DNA of 64,000 nt from RPQJ01 sp963754125 (lineage in GTDB: Bacteria > Pseudomonadota > Gammaproteobacteria > Steroidobacterales > Steroidobacteraceae), in the NCBI GenBank assembly GCA_963754125.1, contig CAVWEX010000014.1:124001-188000 (forward strand). Reading direction: 5' to 3'. Made by a program: the position numbers and the translations under genes. Shown in pieces: positions 37,948 through 47,708 of the stretch; the stretch's first letter is position 1; the number at the start of each line of letters is the position of its first letter. The notes under the pieces were generated by a model. The model did not search any database. It had not been told where the DNA came from and saw only the letters and a program-made list of their open reading frames with translations.

Positions 37948-38958
37948 ATGAAGATCCTCGTCACCGGCGCCGCCGGGTTCATCGGATTCAACACCGCGCG
38001 GCGCCTGCTCGAGCGCGGCGACGAGGTCGTCGGCCTCGACAACCTCAACGAGTACTACGACGTCAGGCTCAAGCACGCGCGCCTCGCGATCCTGAAGCAG
38101 ATGCCCGGCTTCCGCTTCGTCAAGCTCGACCTCGCGGACCGGGCCGGCATGAACGCACTGTTCGCGCAGGAGCGCTTCGGGCGCGTGATCAACCTCGCCG
38201 CGCAGGCCGGCGTGCGCTACTCGATCGAGAACCCGCTCGCCTACGTCGACAGCAACGTGGTCGGCTTCGCGAACGTGCTCGAGGGCTGCCGCCACCACGG
38301 CGTCGAGCACCTCGTCTACGCGTCCACCAGTTCCGTGTACGGCGCGAACACGAAGATGCCGTTCTCGGTGCACCAGAACGTGGACCATCCGCTCTCGCTC
38401 TACGCGGCCACCAAGAAGGCCAACGAGCTGATGGCGCACACCTACGCGCACCTGTACGCGCTGCCGGTGACGGGCCTGCGATTCTTCACGGTGTACGGCC
38501 CCTGGGGCCGGCCGGACATGGCGCTGTTCCTGTTCACGCGCAGCATCCTCGCGGGCGAGCCGATCGACGTCTTCAACTACGGCCACCACCGCCGCGATTT
38601 CACCTACATCGACGACATCGTCGAGGGCGTGGTGCGCGCGCTGCGACCGCGTGGCGACGCGGCAACCACGCCTGGGACAGCGACGCCCCGGATCCGGGCA
38701 CGAGCCGCGCGCCCGTACCGCCTGTACAACATCGGCAACAACCAGCCGGTCGAGCTGATGCACTACATCGAGGTGCTCGAGGAGTGCCTCGGCCGCAAGG
38801 CCGAGATGAACCTGCTGCCGCTGCAGCCGGGCGACGTGCCCGACACCTGGGCCGACATCGACGACCTGCAGCGCGACGTGGGCTACACGCCGGCGACGCC
38901 GGTCGAGACGGGCATCCGGCGGTTCGTGGAGTGGTATCGAAGCTACTACGGAGGGTAG
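37948..38958 (+). CDS. UDP-uronate 4-epimerase family protein (WbpP/LspL-like)
   Basis: NAD-dependent SDR epimerase, likely UDP-glucuronate or UDP-GlcNAcA 4-epimerase. 336 residues. Glycine motif TGAAGFIGFNTARRL (residues 6-20), LDNLNEYYDVRLKHARL typical of the UDP-glucuronate 4-epimerase group, catalytic STSSVYG and YAATKKANELM (Tyr and Lys), and TVYGPWGRPDMAL. Coupled to the dehydrogenase by a three-base gap, so the pair may make UDP-GalA- or UDP-GalNAcA-type precursors. A Thr/Ala-rich insertion near residues 232-252 is unlike core members. Intact. Confidence 0.88.
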   Translation: MKILVTGAAGFIGFNTARRLLERGDEVVGLDNLNEYYDVRLKHARLAILKQMPGFRFVKLDLADRAGMNALFAQERFGRVINLAAQAGVRYSIENPLAYVDSNVVGFANVLEGCRHHGVEHLVYASTSSVYGANTKMPFSVHQNVDHPLSLYAATKKANELMAHTYAHLYALPVTGLRFFTVYGPWGRPDMALFLFTRSILAGEPIDVFNYGHHRRDFTYIDDIVEGVVRALRPRGDAATTPGTATPRIRARAARPYRLYNIGNNQPVELMHYIEVLEECLGRKAEMNLLPLQPGDVPDTWADIDDLQRDVGYTPATPVETGIRRFVEWYRSYYGG

Positions 38959-38971
38959 GCCGCTTACGCCG

Positions 38972-39003
38972 TACAATGGGGCATCCCCACCCGCGGATGC
39001 CCC
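38972..39003 (+). promoter_or_regulatory. pgi: -10 box and perfect dyad abutting the pgi start
   Basis: TACAAT (38972-38977) is followed at once by GGGGCATCC (38978-38986), an eight-base loop and GGATGCCCC (38995-39003), a perfect nine-pair inverted repeat ending one base before the pgi ATG. If the -10 is used, the dyad covers the transcription start as an operator would. On transcripts from upstream, it would form a hairpin masking the start codon region. No separate Shine-Dalgarno is evident. Confidence 0.5.
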
Positions 39004-39004
39004 C

Positions 39005-40659
39005 ATGTCCGACCGCACCCTGCTGCCGACCTGGCAGTCTCTGCAGGCCCACGCGGCCTCGCTCGAGCGCCACCACCTGCGCCAGCTGTTCGCCGACGAC
39101 CCGGGGCGCTTCGATGCCCTGAGCTGTCACGGCGCTCGATTTCCTGTACGACTTCACGCGGCAGCGCCTGACCAGCGACACGCTCGACGCTGCTGTTCGC
39201 GCTGGCGCGCGATTGCGGCCTCGAGGACCGGATCCGGGCACTGTTCGCCGGCGAGGCGGTCAACGTCACCGAGCGCCGTCCCGCGCTGCACATGGCGCTG
39301 CGCAACCGCTCCGCGCATCCCATGACCGTCGAGGGGCGCGACGTGATGCCCGACGTGCGGGCGGAACTCGCGAAGATCCGCGAGTTCGTCACGGGCGTGC
39401 ACGAGGGGCGTATCACCGGGTCCCGTGGCGAGCGCTTCACGGACGTCGTCAACATCGGCATCGGCGGCTCGGACCTCGGCATCGTGATGGCGACCGAGGC
39501 GCTCGGCCGCTACCGCAACCGTGGCATTCGCCTGCACTGCGTCTCGAACATCGACGGCGTCGAGCTCGCCGAGGCGATGGAGCGGGTCAACCCCGCGAGC
39601 ACGCTGTTCGTGGTCTGCTCGAAGACCTTCACGACCCAGGAGACGCTCGCCAACGCCAGCGCGGCGCGCGAGTGGCTGGTGGCCGAGCTCGGCGAGGCGG
39701 CGGTGGCCCGGCACTTCGTCGCGGTCTCGACCAACCACGCCGCGATGGACGCCTTCGGGATCGCGCCGCACACGCGCTTCACGATGTGGGACTGGGTGGG
39801 CGGTCGCTACTCGCTGTGGTCGGCCGTGGGGCTGTCCATCGCGCTCGCCGTCGGCATGGATCCGTTCGAGTTGCTGCTCGCGGGCGGGCACGACATGGAC
39901 GAGCATTTCCGCACCGCCCCGCTCGAGCACAACCTGCCGGTGCTGATGGGTCTCATCGGCATCTGGAACGCCAACTTCCTCGGTCACGAGTCGCTGGCGG
40001 TGCTGCCCTACGACCGCCGGCTGCACCGCTTCCCGGCGTACCTGCAGCAGCTCGAGATGGAGTCGAACGGCAAGAGCGTCACGCGCGACGGACACCCGGT
40101 CGGCTACACGACCGGCACCGTGGTGTGGGGCGAGCCCGGCAACAATGCCCAGCACTCGTTCTTCCAGCTGCTGCACCAGGGCACGGCGCGGGTGGCGATG
40201 GACTTCATCGCGCCGGTGAACGCCTCGAGCCGCTTCCAGGCGCAGCACGACCTCGCGCTCGCGAACTGCTTCGCGCAGGCCGAGGCGTTCGCTTTCGGCC
40301 AGACCGAGCTGCAGGTGCAGGCCGACCTCGAGGCCCGGGGCACGCCCCCGGAGGAGATCGCGCGCCTGCTCACGCACAAGGTGCACGTCGGCAACCGACC
40401 GTCGAGCCTGATCCTGTTCCCGCGCCTGGGTCCCCGCACGCTCGGCCGCCTGATCGCCTGGTACGAGCACAAGGTGTTCGTGCAGAGCGTGATCTGGGAC
40501 GTCAACCCGTTCGACCAGTGGGGCGTCGAGCTCGGCAAGAAACTCGCCGGATCGATGGCCCCGGCGGTCGAGCAGGCGGCGTGGCCCGCGGGCCCGCGCC
40601 ACGTGCAGGCCCTGCTCGAGGTGGTCGGTCGCTGGCGCGGCGAGCGGGCGAGCCGGTAG
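39005..40659 (+). CDS. pgi: Glucose-6-phosphate isomerase, two frameshifts
   Basis: Interconverts glucose-6-phosphate and fructose-6-phosphate; in this position it may supply hexose phosphate for nucleotide sugars. The frame changes near 39133 and 39188, each consistent with one inserted base (segments DPGRFDAL, then ALDFLYDFTRQRLTSDTL, then LLFALARDCGLEDRIRAL). From 39190 the protein is intact with NIGIGGSDLGIVMATEAL, VSTNHAAMDAFGI, WDWVGGRYSLWSAVG, the PGI signature GLIGIWNANFLG, catalytic ESNGKSV and GTVVWGEPGNNAQHSFFQLLHQG. Total about 550 residues, the usual length. Confidence 0.93.
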
Positions 40660-40669
40660 CATCACCGCG

Positions 40670-42211
40670 ATGAACAGACTTCTTTTCGGGCTGCTCGCGC
40701 TGGTGCTCGCGAGCAGCGGCGCCGTGGCGGGCGAACCCTGGCTCGCGCCCGGCAACGTCCAGGCGCGTCACGACCTGCAGATGCTGGTGGACGACGGAGT
40801 GATCGATCTGCCGGTGTCCGGCTGGCCGATTGCGATCTCCGACGTGGCGAACGCTCTGTCGCGCGTGCCCTCGACGCGGCCCTCGGCTGTCGTGACGGGG
40901 GCAGGTAACCGAGGGTCAGGCGCGGGCTCCGCGCTCACGCCCGCACAGTCCGCCGCTGTCGCCCGCCTGCGCAAGCTCGCCTCCGAGGGTCGCCCGGAGC
41001 TCGGCGTCGAGGTCCGCGCGGCCGCGCGGCCGACCCCGCTGCGTACCTTTGCGGACGAGCCGCGCGAGGAGGGCGAACTCACCGGCTGGGCCAGCGGTTT
41101 CCTCGGCAATCGCTGGGGCGGGCGGCTCGAGCTCACGGTGGTCGCGGATGCCGACGACGACGACACGTTCCGTTACGACGGCTCGTATTTCGCCGGCAAG
41201 TTCGGCAACTGGATCGTCACGGCCGGCGCCCAGGATCGATGGTGGGGCTCGGGCTGGGAGGGCAGCCTGATCCTGTCCAACAGCGCGCGTCCGGTGCCGG
41301 CGATCTCACTCGATCGCGCAGTCTCCGATCCCTTCGAGACCCGATGGCTGAGCTGGATCGGGCCGTGGCGGCTCACGACCTTCATGGGCTACATGGAGGG
41401 TGACCGAGAGGACTACGACCACCCGCTGCTGTTCGGCTTCCGCGTCTCGGCCCGACCGCTCGAGGGCCTCGAGATCAGCGTCGAGCGCACTGCGCAGTGG
41501 TGTGGCGACGGCCGCTCCTGTAACGGCAGCGATTTCTGGAACCTCTGGTGGGGCAACGACAACCAGGGCGAGAACGTGGACCCGGAGGACGAACCCGGCA
41601 ACCAGCTCGCCGGCTGGGACATCCGCTGGGCCTCGCCAATCGGCGACTGGAACTACGCGCTCTACAACCAGCACACCGGCGAGACCATCGATAACCAGAT
41701 TCCGCGGCCCTATCGCAGCATGGACATCGCCGGGCTCGAGACCTGGGGCGGATCCGCCGGCGACGGCAGCTCCTGGCGCGCCGGCCTCGAGTGGGCCAAC
41801 ACGCGCTGCGGAGGCACGGAGAACGAGCAGCGCCTCTGGGACTGCGCCTACAACAACGGCATCTTCAGCGTCGAGGGTTATCGTTCGAAGGGACGCCCGC
41901 TCGGGCACTCGATGGACGGTGACGGCCAGATGTACAGTGCCCGCTACATCCGCGTGAGCCCGACGGCCGCGACGCTGACGACGGTGCTGCGGTACACGGC
42001 AGTGAACGAGGGCGGCGTCGTGCCCGATACGCGCCACACGCTGGCGCCGGGGCCCGAGGACTGGTGGAGCGTCGATGTGACCTACCGCCACCCGATCACG
42101 GGCGGCTGGATCGAGGCGAGCGTCGGGGCCGACTATCGCGACCGCGAGTGGAACGATACCGAGGCCGTGCTACCCCGTGCGTCTGTCTCGTGGCGACACC
42201 AGTTCCAGTAG
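40670..42211 (+). CDS. Wzi-like capsule assembly outer-membrane protein, copy 1
   Basis: Predicted outer-membrane beta-barrel of the Wzi capsule-assembly family, which anchors group 1 capsule at the cell surface. 513 residues with a cleavable signal peptide ending near AVAGEPW. Hallmarks: GNVQARHDLQMLVDDGVIDLPVSGWPI region, WWGSGWEGSLILSNSARPVPAIS, and SWIGPWRLTTFMGYMEGDRE; it ends in alternating strands and a terminal aromatic-containing SWRHQFQ. Intact. It is followed by a second, clearly related gene, giving a tandem pair upstream of the Wza-like exporter. Confidence 0.85.
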   Translation: MNRLLFGLLALVLASSGAVAGEPWLAPGNVQARHDLQMLVDDGVIDLPVSGWPIAISDVANALSRVPSTRPSAVVTGAGNRGSGAGSALTPAQSAAVARLRKLASEGRPELGVEVRAAARPTPLRTFADEPREEGELTGWASGFLGNRWGGRLELTVVADADDDDTFRYDGSYFAGKFGNWIVTAGAQDRWWGSGWEGSLILSNSARPVPAISLDRAVSDPFETRWLSWIGPWRLTTFMGYMEGDREDYDHPLLFGFRVSARPLEGLEISVERTAQWCGDGRSCNGSDFWNLWWGNDNQGENVDPEDEPGNQLAGWDIRWASPIGDWNYALYNQHTGETIDNQIPRPYRSMDIAGLETWGGSAGDGSSWRAGLEWANTRCGGTENEQRLWDCAYNNGIFSVEGYRSKGRPLGHSMDGDGQMYSARYIRVSPTAATLTTVLRYTAVNEGGVVPDTRHTLAPGPEDWWSVDVTYRHPITGGWIEASVGADYRDREWNDTEAVLPRASVSWRHQFQ

Positions 42212-42242
42212 GTTCCGTGCAGGAATTCGTGGGTGGCTGCGC

Positions 42243-43723
42243 ATGACTCGGCGCGCCCGGCGGACCGGCCGTGGGTTCGCGCTCGCCTGGGCGGGGGTGC
42301 TCGTGGCGGCGACCGCCGTCGCGGAGCCCTGGGTCGGGCCGGGCGACGTGCGGCTGCGGCACGACCTGCAGCGGCTCGCCGATGCAGGCCTGCTCACGGG
42401 CCCGAGCCTGAGCTGGCCCATCGCCTGGTCGCAGGTGGCGCGGGAGCTCGGTCACCTCGACCCGACGGCCCTCGACGATGGGGCAGGTGCTGCGGCGGAA
42501 CGGCTGCGCGCGCGGGCGGCCCGCGAGATGCGAGCCGGCGACCTCCGCATCGAGGCGACATTGTCGGCCTCGGCCGACCCCACGCCGCTGCGCGGCTTCG
42601 AATCGATCCCGCGCGAGGAGGGCGAGGCCCGCCTCGCGGCCGACTGGGTCGGCCAGCGCTTCGCCTGGAAGCTCGCGGCGACCGTGGTGGCGGATCCCGA
42701 CGACGACCGTGCCGTTCGGCCCGACGGGTCGTATGTGGCGATGAGCCTCGGCAACTGGATGGTCTCGGCCGGCTACCTCGAGCGCTGGTGGGGACCGGGC
42801 TGGCAGGGCAGCCTGATCCTCGGCAGCAATGCGCGGCCGCTGCCGTCGATCGCGCTCGACCGCAACGAGTCCACCCCCTTCGACGTGCCGGTGCTGCGCT
42901 GGCTCGGTCCCTGGCGCTTCTCGACCTTCATGGGCCAGTTCGAGAGCGACCGCGACTATCCGGAGGCGCTGCTGTTCGGCATGCGCGCCGAGATCCGCCC
43001 GCATCCCACGCTGCAGATCGCCGCGAGCCGCACGGCCCAATGGTGCGGCGAGGGGCGACCCTGCGACCTCGACACGTTCTGGGACCTGCTCGTGGGCAAC
43101 GACAACGACGAGGACCTCGCCGAGCAGCCGGGCAACCAGCTGGCGGGCTTCGACCTGCGCTGGTCCTGGCCGGGCGCGCGCGTGCCGCTCGCGCTCTACG
43201 CGCAGGGCATCGGCGAGGACGAGGCGGGCTTCATGCCGTCGAAATACCTCGGGCTCTTCGGCCTCGAGGTGTGGGGAGACCTCGCCGGCGGCTCGTGGCG
43301 GGCTGCACGCCGAGTACGCGGACACCGCCTGCGATTTCCTGAGCGACCCGCCGGAGTTCGGCTGCGCGTACAGCAATGTGCATCTATACCTCCGGGTATC
43401 GGTACCGCGGGCGGGTGCTCGGGCACTCGATGGATGCCGATGGCGAGTCGATGGGCGGCGGGGCGCTGTTCGTCGATACCCGGGGACGCCGCTGGGAGTT
43501 GCAGGGGCGCAACGTGAAGCTCAACCGGGCCGGCGTCGCGCCGGAACACTCCCTCGCCGGCGCCCCTGCCACGGTGCGGGACCTGTCCCTGACCCACGAA
43601 TCGAGCCACCCGTGGGGTACAATCGCCGTCTCAATGGGGTATGCGGACGTGGATGCGACCGGGCCCGTCGCGGTCGAAGATGGCGTGCGGGGCTTCGTGA
43701 CCTGGCGCTACGAGATCCGCTGA
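42243..43723 (+). CDS. Wzi-like capsule assembly outer-membrane protein, copy 2, frameshifted
   Basis: Paralogue of the preceding gene: shared blocks are PGDVRLRHDLQRLADAG, SWPIAWSQVARELG, the LRGFESIPREEGE region, WWGPGWQGSLILGSNARPLPSIALDR, WLGPWRFSTFMGQFESDRD and RTAQWCGEGRPC. Signal peptide in residues 1-28. The frame shifts near 43301 and 43378 (resuming GLHAEYADTACDF and then IYTSGYRYRGRVLGHSMD), each consistent with one extra base; the end is normal (VTWRYEIR). About 492 residues joined. Whether the two barrels act together or serve different glycans cannot be told from sequence. Confidence 0.82.
43618..43623 (+). promoter_or_regulatory. -10-like TACAAT inside the end of the second wzi-like gene
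   Basis: TACAAT (43618-43623) in GGGGTACAATCGCC, 130 bases before the Wza-like start, resembles the other candidate boxes at 34617 and 38972. It may be a promoter for the export genes; no clear -35. Confidence 0.25.
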
Positions 43724-43752
43724 GGCTTAGCTTCAATCCAACAGGGCGGTCA

Positions 43753-46564
43753 ATGATCGAATTCGTTCGAGGTCGGGGTTCACGCGTCAGGACGGCGCTC
43801 CTCGCGGCTCTTTTCATGCTGGTCGCAGCCGCGGGATCGACGCGGGACGCGGCGGCCCAGACGCCGTCCGCGGCTGAGATGGAAGCGTTCCGCAACCTGC
43901 CGGCCGACCAGCAGCAGGCCATCCTTGAAGAGCTCGGCGGCGGCACTCCGAGCGGGGTGCGGCGCGACAAGGACTTGAGTTCGCCCGAGACCGTGCGACC
44001 GCGAACTATCGATGGGGCGACCGACCGCGACGCGACCGGCACGACGGACGAAGAAATGGAGCTGCGGCCCCGCGAGCCGCGCATCCGCGGCAACGACACG
44101 GTGCTGCTCGAGATCGAGATCAAGCGGCTCGATCCGACCGCTGGCCGGACGCGAACGCCCGAGGAAACCAAACGCCTCGACGAACTGCTCGAGCGGGCAC
44201 AGCGCGGCAATCCCTTCCGTCTCGACACGAACGGCCAGCTACGCATCCTCGGGGTGGCACCGATACCGCTTGCGGGACTCACCGAGGCGCAGGCGACGGA
44301 GCGCCTGAACCGGGATCCGGTGCTGCGAGACTTCGAGGTCAAGCTCACGCTGCTGCCGCTCGAGAAGCTCGACGCCGAGGCCCTGCGGCCGTTCGGCTAC
44401 GACCTCTTCGCCGGCGTGCCCTCGACTTTCGCGCCGGTGACGGACGTGCCCGTGCCCTCCGAGTACGTGGTCGGCCCCGGCGACCGCCTCGAGGTGCAGT
44501 TGATCGGCAACACCAAGGGCAAGCACTCGCTGGTCGTCAACCGAAATGGCCAGGTCAATTTCCCGGAGCTCGGGCCCATCGCCGTGAGCGGCCTGCGCTT
44601 CGAGGAGGCGAAGGCGCGCATCGAGGCGCGGGTGACCGAGCAGATGATCGGTACCACTGCGGTCGTCAGCATCGGCGACCTGCGCTCCATCCGCGTGTTC
44701 GTGCTCGGCGAGGCCGAGCGGCCGGGCTCCTACACGGTGAGTGGGCTGGCCACGATCACCAATGCGCTGTTCGCGAGCGGCGGAGTCAAGCCGATCGGCT
44801 CGCTGCGCAACATCCAGTTGAAGCGCAACGGACGGCTGGTGCAGCGGCTCGACCTCTACGACCTGCTGCTGAACGGCGACACCTCCGCCGACGTGCGCCT
44901 GCTGCCGGGCGACGTCATCTTCATCCCGCCGGTGGGCAGCACGGTCGGCGTGACCGGCGAGATCCGGCGCCCGGCGATCTACGAGCTCAAGGGCGAGAGC
45001 ACGGCGGCCGACCTGCTGCACCTCGGTGGCGGGCTCACCCCCGCGGCGGACCCCGCGCTGGCCCGCATCGAGCGCATCGACGAGCGCCGCGACCGCGTGG
45101 TGGTGGACGTGAACCTCTCGAATCCCGAGGGACGGGGCACCCGCCTGCGCTCGGGCGACCTGATGACGATTCCGGCGGCACGGCCGACCTACAAGAACGC
45201 GGTCCAGCTCGGGGGGCAGGTGCACCGGCCGGGCACGCACCAGTTCCGCAACGGCCTGCGGCTCACCGACCTGATCCCGTCCATCGACGAGCTGCGACCC
45301 AACGCCGACCTGCACTACGTGCTGATCCGGCGCGAGCATTCGGACACGCGTCGCATCCAGGCGTTCTCCGCGGACCTCGAGCAGGCGTGGAGGTCGCCGA
45401 TGTCGGAGGCGAACCCGCTGCTCGCCGCGCGCGACCAGGTGTTCGTGTTCGACGTCGAGACGGGTCGGCGACAGTACCTCGAGCCGATCCTCGAGGCGCT
45501 CCGGCTGCAGGCGGTGAGCAGCGAGCCCACGCGCGTCGTGCGCGTCACGGGCCGCGTGCGGGCCGAGGGCGAGTACCCGCTCGAGCCCGGCATGACCGTG
45601 AGCGATCTCATCCGCGCCGGCGGCGGGCTTGCCGAACAGGCCTTCGGCGGCGATGCGGAACTCGCCCGCTACGAGGTGCGTGACGGGCAGACTCGCCGCA
45701 CCGAGGTCATCAAGATCGACCTCGCGCGCCTGCTCGCCGGCGATGCCGGCCGCCGATCCGCTGCTGCGTCCCTTCGACACGCTGGTCGTCAAGGAAATCT
45801 CGGAGTGGTCGCAGCAGGACTACGTCCGGCTGGAGGGCGAGGTGCGCTTCCCGGGCGAGTACCCGATTGCGCGCGGCGAGACGCTGCGCTCGGTGATCGC
45901 CCGGGCCGGCGGACTGACGCAGCTCGCCTTCGCGCAGGGCAGCGTGTTCACGCGCGAGACGCTCAAGGAGCGCGAGCGGCAGCAGATCAAGACGCTTGCG
46001 GATCGCATGCGGCAGGACCTGAGTTCGCTGGCCCTGCAGACCTCGCAAGGCGCCGGACCGGGCGCGGCGCAGGCCAGCGAAACGCTCGCGGTCGGCCAGA
46101 CGCTGCTCGCGGACCTGCAGGCGGCCGAGCCCGTCGGTCGACTGGTCATCGACCTCGACCGGGTGCTTGCGGCCGAGCCGGGATCGTCGGACGACTTGAT
46201 CCTGCGCGGCGGCGACCGCCTGCGCATCCCGAAGGTGTCGCAGGAAGTGACCGTGATCGGCGAGGTGCAGAACTCGACCTCGCACCTGTTCGATCCGGCG
46301 CTGTCGAGGGACGACTACCTGCGCATGAGTGGCGGCACGACGCAGAAGGCCGACGACAAGCGGATCTACGTGGTGCGCGCCAACGGCAGTATCGAGGCTG
46401 GAACCGGCAGCCGCTGGTTCCGCCAGAACGCCGACATCCGCCCTGGCGATACGATCGTGGTGCCGCTCGACGCCGAGCGGATGAGGCCGCTGACGATGTG
46501 GACGGCGGTGACGTCGATCATCTTCAACCTCGCCGTGGCGGTCGCGGCGGTGAATTCGTTCTGA
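43753..46564 (+). CDS. Wza-like polysaccharide export protein with multiple SLBB domains, frameshifted
   Basis: Predicted outer-membrane polysaccharide exporter, far larger (about 936 residues) than E. coli Wza. Signal peptide in residues 1-35 (ALLAALFMLVAAAGSTRDAAAQ; no lipobox Cys seen). The Poly_export domain is at about residues 235-320 (SEYVVGPGDRLEVQLIGNTKG ... AVSIGDLRSIRVFVLGEAERPGSY), followed by repeated SLBB domains (VGVTGEIRRPAIYEL, VQLGGQVHRPGTHQF, VRVTGRVRAEGEYPLEPG, VRLEGEVRFPGEYPI, VTVIGEVQNSTSHLF). A C-terminal hydrophobic segment (WTAVTSIIFNLAVAVAAV) may cross the membrane. The frame shifts near 45750 (after LLAGDA), consistent with one extra base. Confidence 0.87.
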
Positions 46565-46817
46565 GCATGCCTCGCGGGGAGCGTCCAGCAATCGGTCAGG
46601 CGGCGCTGAAATCGCGGGCGGTCCAGTCCGCCGGTTTGCCACTTTGGCCGTTCGATTACTGCTTACCGAGGGAGCGCCCTGTGACGATTCGGCGAACGCA
46701 ACGCCCTCGGTCAAGCGGCCCTGAGCATGGCTCGTCCCTCCGAATACGTCATTCGCCGCCCGAATCGAATCGCGACATGATCCCTCTCACGCACACGTGC
46801 CTAGGGCACGAGGTCCG
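46565..46817 (+). other. Intergenic region before the chain-length regulator, with inverted repeat
   Basis: 253 bases with no convincing gene. It contains ACCGAGGG (46665-46672) and CCCTCGGT (46704-46711), an eight-base inverted repeat with a 31-base spacer, and a short ATTCG/CGAAT repeat near 46750-46764. No JUMPstart/ops element was recognised. It is the largest gap in the polysaccharide region and the likely promoter region of the operon that begins at 46818. Confidence 0.4.
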
Positions 46818-47708
46818 ATGAGCACAACCCCGCAGGCGATGACCCCACCGTCCAACGACGTCGGACTGCGCGAACTGTACGACGCGGTTATTGCCCGGAA
46901 GTGGACTGTCGTGCTGTGCGCGGCATTCGCCGGGCTCGCGGGCGTCGCGCTCGCTGTGCTTCTCAAGCCCGTGTACCGCGTCGAAGTGCTCGCAGCCCCC
47001 GTCACGATCGCCCCGGGTGGCGGGGACCTGAGTGGGCTTGTGACGCAACTCGGCGGCGGCGTGGGCAGCCTGGCGAGCGGCATCCTGGGAGGAAGGGGCG
47101 ACAGCGACAAAGCAGTTTCGATCGCCATGCTCAGCTCGCGCGCATTTTTGGCCAGGTTCATCGAGGAAAAGGGCCTGCTGCCGGTGCTCTATGCCGATCG
47201 CTGGAATGCAGAGAAAGGCGAGTGGCGCGACGATCCGCCTACGTTGAACGAGGCCGTGAAGTGGTTTGGCCGATCAATCCTGAAGGTCTCCGAGGATAGA
47301 CGAAGCGGGTTGGTGCGCGTCACCGTGGAGTGGCACGATCCGGCGGTCGCGGCCGCATGGGCCAACGAGCTAGTCGACCGCCTCAACGCCACCGCGCGCC
47401 GGCAGGCAATCGAGGATGCTCAGGGTAGCCTGAAGTTCCTGCGCGAGGAACAGTCGAAGAACGACATGGTCGCGCTGCAGCAGGCCGTCGGAAAGCTGAT
47501 GGAGGTGCAGCTTCAGTCAATCATGATGGCGAACGTGAAGCACGAATTCGCCTTCAAGGTCATCGATCCAGCCGTCGCGCCCGACAGCGACGACTACGTC
47601 CGGCCTCGTCGCGTGCTTCTCGTCGGGGGGGCGCTGTTTCTCGGCACCCTGTTTGGAGTCTTCGTCGCCCTCGTCACTGCTGCGTTCGCCCGTCCGGAGA
47701 CGCACTGA
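46818..47708 (+). CDS. Wzz/chain-length-determinant-type protein
   Basis: Polysaccharide co-polymerase of the Wzz family without a cytoplasmic kinase domain; expected to set the length of chains made by Wzy. 296 residues with two membrane helices (WTVVLCAAFAGLAGVALAVLL at about residues 30-50 and RVLLVGGALFLGTLFGVFVALV near the end) flanking a periplasmic helical region. The typical Wzz N-terminal pattern DVGLRELYDAVIARKW is present. Its TGA overlaps the ATG of the next gene by one base. The ATG at 46818 was chosen because it directly precedes the conserved region. Confidence 0.85.
   Translation: MSTTPQAMTPPSNDVGLRELYDAVIARKWTVVLCAAFAGLAGVALAVLLKPVYRVEVLAAPVTIAPGGGDLSGLVTQLGGGVGSLASGILGGRGDSDKAVSIAMLSSRAFLARFIEEKGLLPVLYADRWNAEKGEWRDDPPTLNEAVKWFGRSILKVSEDRRSGLVRVTVEWHDPAVAAAWANELVDRLNATARRQAIEDAQGSLKFLREEQSKNDMVALQQAVGKLMEVQLQSIMMANVKHEFAFKVIDPAVAPDSDDYVRPRRVLLVGGALFLGTLFGVFVALVTAAFARPETH

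Noticed and set aside
42829..43752. Upstream extension in frame with the Wza-like gene
   Set aside because: This is mostly a shadow of the second wzi-like gene. The export protein begins with a clear signal peptide at 43753.
46665..46711. Inverted repeat ACCGAGGG/CCCTCGGT as a terminator
   Set aside because: The 31-base spacer is long, the stem is short and no T-run follows, so I list it only as a repeat in the intergenic region.
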